Shown: positions 41,490 to 50,846, numbered from the stretch's first letter. The stretch: DNA of 64,000 bases from SLHU01 sp009929975 (GCA_040776905.1 JAXGZQ010000002.1:186001-250000); one strand, 5' to 3'. Notes: generated from the sequence alone by a model not told the origin. Made by a program: numbers and translations.

Positions 41490-42049
41490 TCGCGGTTCAG
41501 TGTCGTGGTATCTGTCGTGTCGCGTCCCAACAATACATCCACCAGGGCCATCAATGTGGCTTTGTCATAGTTTTCCTGAGCGGTGATTGTAATCGCGCCA
41601 TGTCGGATGACGACGGTTGGACGATTGGGTGCCCCATCGGCAGGTGAACCTGTCAAATCGATAGTCTGGACATCAGCCTTGATGCTGATATCAGGTACAT
41701 CGATTGAAGGCGTCGCAGGGGAGGCGATTTGCTCTGCCTCTACTTCTTTTGAGGGATCTGTTAAGTTGTCCTGCTGATTATCGGAGCTTTCTGGATTGAA
41801 TGACTGCTCAGAATATGGCACGGATGATAAAAGTCCCGAATTTGCCGTCTTATTTTGCTGCAGGTTCAGGCGGGTAATCCAGACGGTCAGCGTATGCACA
41901 TTGACCTGATTATCTTCACACCATTTTTTCGCGGACAGTCCGCTGGCACGATAGGCATTGATTTGCTGTGTCCAATACTTTTCTTTCCTGCGGCGATTTT
42001 GTGTTCGCTTGTTACTGGTTCTTTTTTGTGTTGTTGCCTTTTTGGGCAT
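41486..42049 (-). CDS. IS66 TnpA-like accessory protein
   Basis: 187 residues. A basic N-terminus (KKATTQKRTSNKRTQNRRRK) precedes a helix-turn-helix typical of IS66 TnpA (YWTQQINAYRASGLSAKKWC, then VNVHTLTVWITRL); a variable polar middle and a C-terminal segment (VVIRHGAITITAQENYDKATLMALVDVL) also fit that family. AAAGGAG lies 7 bases before ATG 42049. In IS66 elements this gene is followed by tnpB and the DDE transposase; here the partner is a double serine recombinase instead. It may recognise element ends. Confidence 0.82.
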   Translation of the reverse strand: MPKKATTQKRTSNKRTQNRRRKEKYWTQQINAYRASGLSAKKWCEDNQVNVHTLTVWITRLNLQQNKTANSGLLSSVPYSEQSFNPESSDNQQDNLTDPSKEVEAEQIASPATPSIDVPDISIKADVQTIDLTGSPADGAPNRPTVVIRHGAITITAQENYDKATLMALVDVLLGRDTTDTTTLNRE

Positions 42050-42194
42050 GGGATGCTCCTTTGAATCATAATGTTGCAGGTGATATCGATCTACGCTGTG
42101 TTTCAGAGAAAAATAAAAAGAGAAATAGAAAAAATAGAAAGACGAAGTAAGCTCTCTATCTATTGACGCATAAAAGGACTGGTTTTGTCAATGA

Positions 42195-42455
42195 ATGATC
42201 ACAATAAATATGAGCCTTGAAGATCAGATCACACTCAATATTTTGAGCTTCATCAGTACCATTCATCTTAATCAATTGGATTTTATTGAATCATTCTTTG
42301 GATCCGAATACTATGGTGAGCTGCCCATGACCTTTAGGAAAAGTCCGGGTCAGGTGATGGGGATCATTACAGCGACAGTCAATGGGAAAGTACGAAAGTA
42401 CATCTTTAACGATCAAGGCTACGAGCCGTTGAACGACTTGCTTAATTTTAATTGA
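42195..42455 (+). CDS. Small hypothetical protein
   Basis: Up to 86 residues; an internal ATG at 42210 (MSLEDQITLNIL) could be the true start. No clear ribosome site precedes either. The sequence is amphipathic (SFISTIHLNQLDFIESFF) with a C-terminal KVRKYIFNDQGYEPLNDLL, not recognised. It stands between the recombinase element and the LCP gene and is followed by a hairpin with T-rich tail. Coding status is moderately likely. Confidence 0.4.
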   Translation: MITINMSLEDQITLNILSFISTIHLNQLDFIESFFGSEYYGELPMTFRKSPGQVMGIITATVNGKVRKYIFNDQGYEPLNDLLNFN

Positions 42456-42482
42456 AGATTAAAGAAGACACTTAAGAGGATT

Positions 42483-42512
42483 GGCCTGCCCCCATCAAAC
42501 AGGCCTTGTTTT
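42483..42512 (+). terminator. Terminator or attenuator directly before the LCP gene
   Basis: GGCCTG (42483-42488) and CAGGCC (42500-42505) with an 11-base loop, followed by TTGTTTT. It ends 12 bases before ATG 42525, overlapping the leader region of that gene, so it may also act as an attenuator. Confidence 0.65.
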
Positions 42513-42524
42513 CTGGAGAATTAG

Positions 42525-43613
42525 ATGAATCAATCACAAATAGATGACAAGAAACAACTCAAATCACAAAAAAGCAACCGGACGCGCCAGCGCGTACTCT
42601 TGGGTGCTGGTGTGTTCGTACTGGTTGTTATCTTATTTGTCGTTTCAATTTACGGTTATTATCTGCATCGTTATGATAAGGAAGTAAAAATTGATCAGAG
42701 TTTTGCTGACAACTGGGAAGCGCTCTCTGACGAAACAACGCCAGAACGTGAGAAGATTGCAGGAGAACCATCGGCCAAGCCCGTTGAAACGCAGAAGATA
42801 GAAGAAGATGAATCCCCACTTGAATATATCGACAAAATCAATGAGCCACTGATTCGTGAATTGCCAAGTGACCCTGATGTCGAGAATATCCTCTTGCTTG
42901 GTGTAGACGGTGGTGATATGGATCGGGGCAGTTTTCGCTCCGATACGATGATCATCGTCAGCTTCCATAAGAAAGATAAGACCATCAGGGCCGTCTCCCT
43001 GATGCGCGATATCTGGGCTTATTACCCGAATCGTGGCGGTTATGACAAGCTGAACGCGGCGTTTGCCTATGGCGGGCCGGGTCATACCGTCAATATCATT
43101 AACGAAAACTTCAGTCTTGATATCCAGAAATATATCGTGACTGACTTTGATGGCTTGCGCAATCTGGTCGATATCATGGGTGGCATTGAAATGGAGATCA
43201 CGAACGCTGAAGCCCGTCAAATCATCGGCATCAGCAGCGGCGGCAAGGTGACACTCAACGGTGTTCAGGCACTTGCCTATGCGCGTATCAGGAGCATTGA
43301 TTCGGATTTTTCAAGGGTTCAGCGCCAGCGCGATGTCATTACGGCCATGCTGAGAAAGTTCATGAAAATGACACCACAGAAACAATTCAGCTCAGTCGAT
43401 CAATCACTGAAATATGTCCGCTCTAATATATCAGCCAGCCAGATTACCGGTGATCTCCTCGATCTGGTGCGTGCCAGCAGTTCCGCTGTCAAACAGATGA
43501 CCGTACCGGAACGAGAGTTTTACTCCATCGATAATGGCAGGGTCTGGTATATGTCGCTGGACTGGGATGGCCAGACTCGATCGCTGCATCGTTTTCTTTT
43601 TGAGCGGGACTGA
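42525..43613 (+). CDS. LytR-CpsA-Psr (LCP) family polymer ligase
   Basis: 362 residues with a basic N-terminus, one membrane helix (about 26-48), an acidic stalk, then the LCP domain: NILLLGVDGGDMDRGSFRSDTMI (in parts), SLMRDIWAYYP, DKLNAAFAYGG, YIVTDFDGLRNLVDIMGGI, YARIRSIDSDFSRVQRQRDV (in parts). The Arg and Asp residues used for pyrophosphate-lipid binding are present. LCP enzymes move capsule or teichoic polymers from the lipid carrier to peptidoglycan. GGAGAA precedes the ATG. Its place beside capsule genes suggests it attaches this polysaccharide. Confidence 0.93.
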   Translation: MNQSQIDDKKQLKSQKSNRTRQRVLLGAGVFVLVVILFVVSIYGYYLHRYDKEVKIDQSFADNWEALSDETTPEREKIAGEPSAKPVETQKIEEDESPLEYIDKINEPLIRELPSDPDVENILLLGVDGGDMDRGSFRSDTMIIVSFHKKDKTIRAVSLMRDIWAYYPNRGGYDKLNAAFAYGGPGHTVNIINENFSLDIQKYIVTDFDGLRNLVDIMGGIEMEITNAEARQIIGISSGGKVTLNGVQALAYARIRSIDSDFSRVQRQRDVITAMLRKFMKMTPQKQFSSVDQSLKYVRSNISASQITGDLLDLVRASSSAVKQMTVPEREFYSIDNGRVWYMSLDWDGQTRSLHRFLFERD

Positions 43614-43703
43614 ATTATGATATCCATTGGCAACTGAGATGTATGAATCATAGCACATAGTTTCGAGTAAAGATGACCGGGAATCTGAATCGATTCGCGT
43701 CCG

Positions 43704-43732
43704 TTGTGAGTCAGCTGCAAATGTGCTAAACT
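43704..43732 (+). promoter_or_regulatory. Promoter of the membrane 4,6-dehydratase gene
   Basis: TTGTGA (43704-43709), 17 bases, TAAACT (43727-43732) with TG one base before the -10 box (extended -10). It is about 30 bases upstream of ATG 43763. Confidence 0.5.
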
Positions 43733-43762
43733 CAACATGGTTTTAGGTCGCGTGAGACTCAG

Positions 43763-45715
43763 ATGACAGGATGGATTATGAGAAAGTTAATGCGCACAGG
43801 CGCTCTCGTATTTTTTGACTTCGTTATTATCATGTTCAGTTTTTATGCTGCGTTTTATTTACGCTTTGAAACGTTGGATAGTCCGCAGTTTTTGCAGTAT
43901 TGGCCGGTCTTTGTTCAAAATTGGTATTTCTTTGCTCTGATCAAACTGGTCACGTTTTATCTGTTTCGACTGTATAAAAGCCTGTGGCGCTACACAAGCT
44001 TGGATGAACTGTTCCAGATCGGTTTGGCGGTGCTGGCCTCAACCGGCCTGGTGGTCAGTTATATGGTAGCGCGGAGTCTGCAATTGCCGCGCAGTATCTA
44101 TGTACTGACCGCGGTATTTGATTTTCTCCTGCTCAGTGGTGTCCGTCTCAGCTATCGGCTGATCCGCAGAATGCGGCATGGATTTGGCAGTCGGGAGAAA
44201 ATCCGCCGTGTTCTGATTATCGGCGGTGGTGATGCCGGCTCCGTCATCATCCGGGAACTCAAGAATCGCGATCAACTCAATCGTAAACCGGTGGCGATCA
44301 TCGATGACGATCAGTCGAAGAAGGGCTCCCGTATCAATCAGATTCCGATTGTCGGCAATCGGCATCAGATTGTGTCAGCTGTTGAAAAATACCAGATTGA
44401 TGAGATCATTCTGGCGATTCCGTCAGCCAGTAAAGCGGAGCTGCGTGAAATCATCAACATCAGTAAACAGACATCCTGTCAGATCAAGACCGTACCGGGG
44501 CTTTATGAATTTATCGATGGCAACATCGATATCAACAGTCTTCGCAATATCCAGATTGAGGATCTGCTCGGACGCGATCCGATTGATCTCGATACACGGG
44601 AAATGGGTCATTTTGTTTATGATAAAGTCGTTCTGGTCACCGGTGGGGGTGGATCGATCGGATCAGAGATTGTCCGCCAGCTGGCACCGTTCCGGCCGCG
44701 CGAACTGGTGATCTTTGATATCTATGAAAATAACGCCTATGATCTGCAGATGGAGCTGCTCAATACCTATAAGATTGAGCTTTATGATCACGGCTACAGT
44801 GACGCGTTCTGTGATTTTCGGCTGCGAGTGGAAATTGGTTCCGTACGGGACGAGGCACGTGTCAAACAGCTGCTGGCTGAGACCAAACCGAATATCATCT
44901 TTCATGCGGCGGCGCATAAGCATGTCCCCCTGATGGAGCAAAATCCACAGGAAGCGATCAAGAATAATGTCTTCGGCACCTACAATGTCGCGTCAGCCGC
45001 CAGTGAATATGGGGTTGAGAAATTCGTTCTGATCTCGACCGATAAAGCCGTCAACCCGACCAATGTGATGGGCGCGACCAAGCGGCTTTGCGAGATGTTG
45101 GTTCAGGCCCTCGATCAGGACAGTCCGACCGATTACTCCCTGGTTCGCTTCGGCAATGTGCTAGGCAGCAACGGCAGTGTGGTCCCGCTATTCAAAAAAC
45201 AGATCACGGAACAAGGCTATGTCACCGTCACCCATCCGGATATCATCCGCTATTTCATGACCATCCCCGAAGCCGCCCGTCTGGTCATCCAGTCCGGGGC
45301 GATGGCACACGGCGGTGAGATCTTCATTCTTGATATGGGTGAGCCGGTCAAAATCATTGATCTGGCACGCGATGTCATCCGGCTGTCCGGTTATGAACCG
45401 GAGGTTGATATTCCAATTCGTATTACCGGCCTGCGGCCCGGCGAAAAGCTCTACGAAGAACTCCTGATGAGTGAAGAAGGCCTGCAGGAAACCCGAGTCG
45501 ACAAGATCTTCATCGGCGCGCCACTCAATATCTCAAAATCACAAATCATGGACGCTTTGGATCGCCTGCGGCGGGTGCTGGAATCCGGTGACGAAACGGC
45601 ACTGCGCCGCCTGCTTCAGGAAATCGTGCCCACCTATCATCCGGAAAACGGGGGGCGGGAGATGCTGTCTGAGATCTCTGCAGATGAAACTGAAGAGGCT
45701 AAGGTCTCCATCTGA
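43763..45715 (+). CDS. Membrane-bound nucleotide-sugar 4,6-dehydratase (CapD/PglF/EpsC type)
   Basis: 650 residues. Four N-terminal helices (about 10-125), a first Rossmann-like domain with IIGGGDAGSVIIREL, and a catalytic SDR domain with VTGGGGSIGSEIVRQL and STDKAVNPTNVMGATKRLCE (in parts). The usual catalytic Tyr position reads Met (MGATK), the normal form in this long membrane subfamily. It converts a UDP-HexNAc to its 4-keto-6-deoxy form with retention at C5, a precursor for bacillosamine or N-acetylfucosamine/quinovosamine-type sugars. ATG 43778 (after AGGATGG) is a serious alternative start. Confidence 0.92.
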   Translation: MTGWIMRKLMRTGALVFFDFVIIMFSFYAAFYLRFETLDSPQFLQYWPVFVQNWYFFALIKLVTFYLFRLYKSLWRYTSLDELFQIGLAVLASTGLVVSYMVARSLQLPRSIYVLTAVFDFLLLSGVRLSYRLIRRMRHGFGSREKIRRVLIIGGGDAGSVIIRELKNRDQLNRKPVAIIDDDQSKKGSRINQIPIVGNRHQIVSAVEKYQIDEIILAIPSASKAELREIINISKQTSCQIKTVPGLYEFIDGNIDINSLRNIQIEDLLGRDPIDLDTREMGHFVYDKVVLVTGGGGSIGSEIVRQLAPFRPRELVIFDIYENNAYDLQMELLNTYKIELYDHGYSDAFCDFRLRVEIGSVRDEARVKQLLAETKPNIIFHAAAHKHVPLMEQNPQEAIKNNVFGTYNVASAASEYGVEKFVLISTDKAVNPTNVMGATKRLCEMLVQALDQDSPTDYSLVRFGNVLGSNGSVVPLFKKQITEQGYVTVTHPDIIRYFMTIPEAARLVIQSGAMAHGGEIFILDMGEPVKIIDLARDVIRLSGYEPEVDIPIRITGLRPGEKLYEELLMSEEGLQETRVDKIFIGAPLNISKSQIMDALDRLRRVLESGDETALRRLLQEIVPTYHPENGGREMLSEISADETEEAKVSI

Positions 45716-45766
45716 GGTAAGCCCTATGTCTGTCATCACGCCGTAATAGTTGACCATATAGATATC

Positions 45767-45775
45767 TGTTATAAT
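45767..45775 (+). promoter_or_regulatory. Extended -10 promoter of the second wzz
   Basis: TGTTATAAT, a perfect extended -10 box; no good -35 box at normal distance (TTGACC lies 14 bases upstream). It is about 40 bases before ATG 45816. Confidence 0.45.
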
Positions 45776-45815
45776 CTTCGTGACCTGAACATCAATTGTG
45801 AATGGGAGTTGAACC

Positions 45816-47129
45816 ATGCAAAATTCAATGTATCAACAAGATAGTCAACCGGTGGTTGAACAGGATGAGATCAGCCTGCGCGAATTGCTTGAAGCCCTCT
45901 GGCAGGGCAAGCTGATCATCGTGATCATTGCCATTGCCGCGCTGCTGCTGGGGATTGGCTACAGTTTTTTCATGGCAGACGATGTTTATGAATCAACAGC
46001 CGTGGTGATGACGACACCGCTCGATTTATCAATCGACAGTGAAAGTGAGAGCGGATTTATTGATTACCTGGCCCAGTACCCGACTTTGACAACCGAAACC
46101 TATCTGTATCAGGTGAAAGATCCGGCGGTCCTGCGGGCGACCATTCAGTCACTTGAGTTGAAACGTGATGACGGCACCTACTGGCCGGTCAACCAACTGG
46201 CCAATATTGTGGACGCCTCCAATGTTGAGAAAACCAATCTGATCGCGATCACCGTCCGTCATGGTGATCCGAAACTGGCGACGGATATCGCCAATGAGAT
46301 CAGTACTCAGTTTACGGCGTTTATCAGCAACAACAGCCGCCGTCAGGGCATGCAGACCGCTGACATCATTCTGGAACAGTTGGCAGCTGAAGAAGCGAAC
46401 ATGCAGGAAAAGTCATCTGAATTGACTGATTATCTGCAGGAATTCGGCAGCATCGATCTGTTGAAAAATGAAGTGTCAGCCCTCGTCAGCCAGATCACGG
46501 GAATTACGACCCGATTAAACACACTGGAGGCAGAGATTGAGGCCGATACGGCGAGTTTGACCAGCTTGCTGGCAGCTCAATCGACCGATGCGCAGATTGA
46601 CCTGGGCGAGTACTCCGTCATTCTCGATCGCACACAAAGTTCTGACGAACGAATCCGCCAGCTGCAGCTTAATCTCAACAGTGGTGAGCTGACGACGGCG
46701 ATGCTGCAACTGGAACTGGTCGACGTGCAGACCCGCCTGCTCGCTAACCTGACGACCCGCGACGCGCTGACCGCACAACAGAAAACCCTCAACACGAAGC
46801 AGCAGGACCTGCAGATCCGCCTCAATGAGGAGGAGTACCGTTATAACGCGCTGCAGCGTGAATTTGACCTGTCCAGGCAAGCCTATTCCGCCTACCAGAG
46901 CATGTATCAGCAGGCCCTGCAGACGGCCGCGGCGGATATCGGAGCGACGTCGATCATTGTCGCGTCCGAGGCGATCGTTCCCGTCAACCCGGTCGCGCCG
47001 AATCGTATGTTGAATATCGCGATTGCCGTGGTTCTCGGCGTCATGCTCGGTGTCTTTGTTACCCTGTTTGTCGCCTACTGGAAAAAGAGCAAACCTACGG
47101 CGACGGTTGGTGCCGGTGGCAAGGCATAG
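45816..47129 (+). CDS. Wzz/GumC-type polysaccharide chain-length protein
   Basis: 437 residues: polar N-terminus (ISLRELLEALWQGK), helix about 33-52, a long extracytoplasmic part with helical coiled-coil stretches (about 170-385), a Pro-rich VNPVAPNRMLN, and a second helix about 398-420. There is no kinase domain. Compared with the split capA at 4-6 kb it has a much longer loop. It probably organises chain length or export for the same polysaccharide and could partly cover the loss of capA. GGGAG lies about 8 bases before the ATG. Confidence 0.88.
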   Translation: MQNSMYQQDSQPVVEQDEISLRELLEALWQGKLIIVIIAIAALLLGIGYSFFMADDVYESTAVVMTTPLDLSIDSESESGFIDYLAQYPTLTTETYLYQVKDPAVLRATIQSLELKRDDGTYWPVNQLANIVDASNVEKTNLIAITVRHGDPKLATDIANEISTQFTAFISNNSRRQGMQTADIILEQLAAEEANMQEKSSELTDYLQEFGSIDLLKNEVSALVSQITGITTRLNTLEAEIEADTASLTSLLAAQSTDAQIDLGEYSVILDRTQSSDERIRQLQLNLNSGELTTAMLQLELVDVQTRLLANLTTRDALTAQQKTLNTKQQDLQIRLNEEEYRYNALQREFDLSRQAYSAYQSMYQQALQTAAADIGATSIIVASEAIVPVNPVAPNRMLNIAIAVVLGVMLGVFVTLFVAYWKKSKPTATVGAGGKA

Positions 47130-47168
47130 TTCGGTTATCTGAGCTCAATCATTTGTAGTCCTCATACA

Positions 47169-47199
47169 ACAACGGCGCTCCACCACAGAGCGCCGTTGT
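47169..47199. terminator. Strong hairpin between convergent genes
   Basis: A perfect 12-bp stem (ACAACGGCGCTC/GAGCGCCGTTGT) with a 7-base loop between the wzz and glycoside hydrolase genes. No T run on either side, so termination efficiency is uncertain. Confidence 0.55.
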
Positions 47200-47268
47200 C
47201 AATAGGAGGGTGAATCGCATGCAGGATCGGCTGCGATTATATTGGTACCATCATAACGGATGGCTTGC

Positions 47269-49584
47269 CTACAACAGATCCGCCATCAGCCAGATCCAGC
47301 GGCCGGTCGTGTGAACCCAGACTTCCTTGAAGTTGTAGCAGTTGGTATGCGGGTAGTAGGGGACATCCTCATTGCCCTGGGCCTGAACACCGACGGGCAG
47401 GGAACCGACCATGTCACCGCACATCGCGGTATACTGCGGACTGTTGTTGTAGCCCTCGCCCCACATCAGGGACTGGTTGAAGGGGTTGCGGCCGAGATGC
47501 CATTCCATCTGGCGGTTGACGATCTCCATCAACTCGGGGTCGTTCAACACAATGGCGCAGTCGAGCACGGCCCTGGCGGCGCTGAGCAGAATGCCGCTGT
47601 TGCCGCGGAAGGTGTGCCAGACGGGGAACAGCCGCAGATAGTACTGATCAGATAATTTGACTCCCTGCTGCATCTGCGCCTGCGCCTCATCGACTTCGCA
47701 GCCGAACGGCGGCGCGCCATAGCGTTTGATTTCCGCCGGATCCAGACTGTAGATGCCGGCCGGGATCATGCCATAGGGCTGGGAATAGCGGACGGTGGTC
47801 TTGATGTACTCGGCAAACAGCTGCATCGCCTGGATCCAGGCCTTAGCCTGATCGTTGTCCCCGGCGATCGACAGGACCGCGCGCAGCGCGCTGATCGGCC
47901 GGTGTTCCTGGCTGAGATGCGGGTAGTGGAGAATTGTGTCCTTGGTCGCGTTGGTGTAGAAAAAACCACGCACTGGAATCGTCCAGTCCGGCTGCTCCGT
48001 CTGCTGACAGGCGAGGATCCGGCCGGCCTGCGTTATCGCGAAATTGCTGTACGTTTCGTCACCGGTCGCCCGATAAAGTTCAACAGCCGCCAGGACCGCG
48101 ATGCCGATCAGCTCAACCGGACGGTCTTGCTCGGCGATCGCTTCATAGTCTTCAAGTGCCCAGTTGAAATCCTCCACCGCGGCCCGTCGGCAGCGGTAGG
48201 CAAAACCTGACTCAAGCGGTTGATAGGCACGGGCCGCCATCGCCTCGGCCCAGGCTCCGGTGAAGTTCATGCCGGGCGCACGCCGCGCGTCATTGCTGAT
48301 GTCATCGAACGTGCCGAGGACCCCGTCGCTCCAGAAATCGAGTGCGACAAAGCCCATGCGATAGCCGTCGGCGAAACGCGTCTTCAGCACATACTCCATG
48401 CCCCAGCGCGCTTCCTCCAGCAGCAGCTCCACCAGTTCCGGATCCTGATCCTGCGCGGCCAGCGCTGTGGCCAGCATGCCATAGGCCGCGTCGGCCGTGT
48501 TGCCGGCGTTCTGGCTGAGATCACCGGCATCATGCCAGCCGCCGTTGATCACCTTAACCATGTCCTTATAGCGGCCGGTGAAGTCGGCATGGCAGACGTC
48601 ATGTACACCGGGCACCGCGTCGCCGCAGCGCTGCATAGTAAAGAAGTTGACTGCTTTGGCGATGGTATGGTGCCAGACATCGTCGGCGATCCGGAAGGGC
48701 TGGCTGGTCACCGCGCCGGCCCGCAGAAAATACTGCCCCGGCTGTGTCCAGTCGGAAAAGTCGAGCACCTGATAGGTGCCGGTATGCGCCTGCTGCGTCG
48801 TGACCGGGCCCTGCCAGACCACCTGGTGGTCCTCATTGCGAACCAGGTCAAAGGTGTCTGACACCAGGCCGTGGCTGATCGCCGTCTTGGCGGAGTCCGT
48901 CCGGTAGCCGGTATGGGAGAAGGTGATCACACCGGGATCAGGCAGCCAGCCGCGCGCGTGGTCACAATCGACTCGCTGCAGCCGCAGGTTGGCGAAATCG
49001 AGCTGGATCGTGTCGCTTGCGCCCGGTTCACTGCCCTGCAGGCGATACTGCAGCCCGAACCCGACCACATCCTCGCGGCCCAGTTCCGGAAACTCCCAGT
49101 CAACCCGGTTCCATTCCTGATTGCGCAGGATGACGAAATGCATGCCTTCGCGCAGTTCATCATTCGGCAGCTTCATCTCGCCCTCATTGTAGAGGTACAT
49201 GCAGATCGAGACGACACGGAAGCCGGGAAAATCCGGGTAGACGTCAAAGATGATCCGGTTATAGTCCTGCCAGTTCTCATGGTCCACGACCCGGTACAGG
49301 GTCGTCACGCCCCAGCCGCGGCCCTTGTCCGGATTGGGCACATCAATCGCGGTCGGGGAGTCCATCCGGATGACCGGCCGGCCGTCCCGTTCGGCAAACG
49401 ACATGGTGCCGCAGGGGTGCTTCCAGGACGCGAACTGGGCGATATTGTCCGGCGCGACATGCCCCTCCAGTGTCCAGGCTCCGGGATCGCGCATATCGTC
49501 GAGCAGTCGATCGGCCAGCACCGGCTTTTGCTGGTGGCGCCAATACGGCGTTTTGTCCCAGTCAATGATCATGGGTTGTTTCAT
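47269..49584 (-). CDS. Intracellular family 9 glycoside hydrolase
   Basis: 771 residues with no signal peptide, so probably cytoplasmic. The first ~200 residues form a beta-sandwich carbohydrate-binding-like part, followed by an Ig-like N-terminal cellulase domain (about 215-305) and an (alpha/alpha)6 barrel with GGWHDAGDLSQNAGNTADAAYG (in parts, containing the catalytic base Asp) and LGRNPFNQSLMWGEGYNNSP. GH9 enzymes cut beta-1,4-glucan or glucosaminide links; a cytoplasmic one at the end of a sugar-uptake operon likely cleaves imported oligosaccharides. GAGGAG precedes ATG 49584. Confidence 0.87.
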   Translation of the reverse strand: MKQPMIIDWDKTPYWRHQQKPVLADRLLDDMRDPGAWTLEGHVAPDNIAQFASWKHPCGTMSFAERDGRPVIRMDSPTAIDVPNPDKGRGWGVTTLYRVVDHENWQDYNRIIFDVYPDFPGFRVVSICMYLYNEGEMKLPNDELREGMHFVILRNQEWNRVDWEFPELGREDVVGFGLQYRLQGSEPGASDTIQLDFANLRLQRVDCDHARGWLPDPGVITFSHTGYRTDSAKTAISHGLVSDTFDLVRNEDHQVVWQGPVTTQQAHTGTYQVLDFSDWTQPGQYFLRAGAVTSQPFRIADDVWHHTIAKAVNFFTMQRCGDAVPGVHDVCHADFTGRYKDMVKVINGGWHDAGDLSQNAGNTADAAYGMLATALAAQDQDPELVELLLEEARWGMEYVLKTRFADGYRMGFVALDFWSDGVLGTFDDISNDARRAPGMNFTGAWAEAMAARAYQPLESGFAYRCRRAAVEDFNWALEDYEAIAEQDRPVELIGIAVLAAVELYRATGDETYSNFAITQAGRILACQQTEQPDWTIPVRGFFYTNATKDTILHYPHLSQEHRPISALRAVLSIAGDNDQAKAWIQAMQLFAEYIKTTVRYSQPYGMIPAGIYSLDPAEIKRYGAPPFGCEVDEAQAQMQQGVKLSDQYYLRLFPVWHTFRGNSGILLSAARAVLDCAIVLNDPELMEIVNRQMEWHLGRNPFNQSLMWGEGYNNSPQYTAMCGDMVGSLPVGVQAQGNEDVPYYPHTNCYNFKEVWVHTTGRWIWLMADLL

Positions 49585-49631
49585 GAAAGGCTCCTCATGG
49601 TTTGTCAGTTGGTGGCTATTACATCGAATGC

Positions 49632-50846
49632 TTACGGTCGGGACAGCGTTCCGTCCGGGCGGCGGCAGTTCGTCCAGGTCGGCAGCTTGTCCGAACAGGG
49701 GAACTTGGCCGCGGCAGCTTCATCAATATCGATGCCAAGACCGGGCTGCTCATTGGGATAGACATAGCCCTTTTTCAGCACCGGGCAGCCGGGGAAGACA
49801 TCGAGCGAGTTCTGGCCGAAGCCCTGCCACTCCTGGATGCCGAAATTCCAGCTTGAGACATCGAGATGGATATCCGCCGCATGGCCGACCGGCGAAGTGT
49901 CGCCCGGGCCGTGCCAGGCCGTACGGACCGAATTCGCTTCACACAGAGCCGCCAGCTTGCGGGCCGGCGTGATACCGCCGATCTGCGAGATATGGCAGCG
50001 GATGAAATCGATCAGCCGCTCATTGATCAGCGGCACGTATTCGCGCGGGTTGTTGAACAGCTCGCCCATCGCGATCGGTGTATGGGTCTGCTGGCGCATG
50101 ATGCGGAACCAGTCGCCCTGTTCCGGTGCCAGCGCGTCTTCGAGGAAGAAGAGGCGGAACGGCTCCAGTTCCTTGGCCAGGCGGATCGCCTCGATCGGTT
50201 CGAGATGTTCATGCACGTCGTGGCACAGCTCAACGCCGAAGCCAAAGCGCTGGCGCATCGTCTCAAACAGCTGGACGACACTCAGCTGATAACCGAGCGG
50301 ATCGTAATACGCGCCGTCGCAGGCGTTCTCCGGCCGGGCCGGCGCGATCGGAATCGAGGAATCAAAGCCGTTGCCGCCGTAGCCGCCGTGCTGGACCCGT
50401 ACCACCTGGACGCCGTCCTCAAGATAGGCCTGTACCTTGTCGCCGACTTCCTCCAGAGTTTTGCCGTCGGCATGGCGGTAGACGCGCGCGGCTTCACGCA
50501 CTTTGCCGCCGAACAGGTCATACAGCGGCATTTTGGCCATTTTGCCCTTGATATCCCACAGCGCTTCATCCACACCGGAGATCGCGTTGTTGAGGACCGG
50601 GCCGTTGCGCCAGTAGGCACTGACGATCGCCATCTGCCAGATGTCCTCGATGCGCGAAACGTCCTTGCCGACGAGCAGCGGCTTCATGTACTGCTCCACA
50701 CAGTGCGCGACGGTCTGCCAGCGCTGGGTATAGGTCGCGCAGCCGACGCCATACAGGCCGGGCTCGCTGGTCTCAACCTTGACGATGACCAGGGGAATGC
50801 CCTCGGGGGCGGTGCAGATCGCGCGAATGTCTCGAATGGTAACCAT
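49632..50846 (-). CDS. Enolase-superfamily acid-sugar dehydratase (ManD-like)
   Basis: 404 residues from ATG 50846, which has AAGGAG 6-7 bases upstream; a longer frame adds 17 residues without ribosome site. The barrel contains metal-binding and catalytic segments of the D-mannonate dehydratase subgroup: VELCHDVHEHLEP, FFLEDALAPEQ, MGELFNNPREY, HISQIGGITPARKLA and WHGPGDTSPVGHA. It probably converts a hexonate such as D-mannonate to 2-keto-3-deoxygluconate. Many members of the subgroup have low or other activity, so the substrate is not fixed. It lies in the operon between an SDR and GH9. Confidence 0.85.
   Translation of the reverse strand: MVTIRDIRAICTAPEGIPLVIVKVETSEPGLYGVGCATYTQRWQTVAHCVEQYMKPLLVGKDVSRIEDIWQMAIVSAYWRNGPVLNNAISGVDEALWDIKGKMAKMPLYDLFGGKVREAARVYRHADGKTLEEVGDKVQAYLEDGVQVVRVQHGGYGGNGFDSSIPIAPARPENACDGAYYDPLGYQLSVVQLFETMRQRFGFGVELCHDVHEHLEPIEAIRLAKELEPFRLFFLEDALAPEQGDWFRIMRQQTHTPIAMGELFNNPREYVPLINERLIDFIRCHISQIGGITPARKLAALCEANSVRTAWHGPGDTSPVGHAADIHLDVSSWNFGIQEWQGFGQNSLDVFPGCPVLKKGYVYPNEQPGLGIDIDEAAAAKFPCSDKLPTWTNCRRPDGTLSRP

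Larger units (their letters stand above)
38259..42049 (-). mobile_element. Putative mobile element with IS66 TnpA-like gene and fused double serine recombinase
   Basis: A two-gene minus-strand unit of intermediate GC between the AT-rich island and the LCP gene. The coordinates given are only the coding span; no convincing terminal repeats or core duplication were found by eye. Candidate edge signals are the four-copy repeat at 38047-38150 on one side and the AT-rich stretch 42060-42190 on the other. Confidence 0.6.

Noticed and set aside
40647..41570. Plus-strand open frame of 307 codons
   Set aside because: It lies opposite the first unit of the double recombinase, which has clear catalytic motifs; the plus-strand product resembles nothing and has no ribosome site.
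38165..42085. Possible attachment-site duplication TTGCAG at both sides of the recombinase pair
   Set aside because: Only six to seven bases match (38167 and about 42073) and the flanks do not align; this length is expected by chance.
48871..49761. Plus-strand open frame of 296 codons
   Set aside because: Opposite strand of the GH9 gene and of the ManD-like gene end; no domain or ribosome site.
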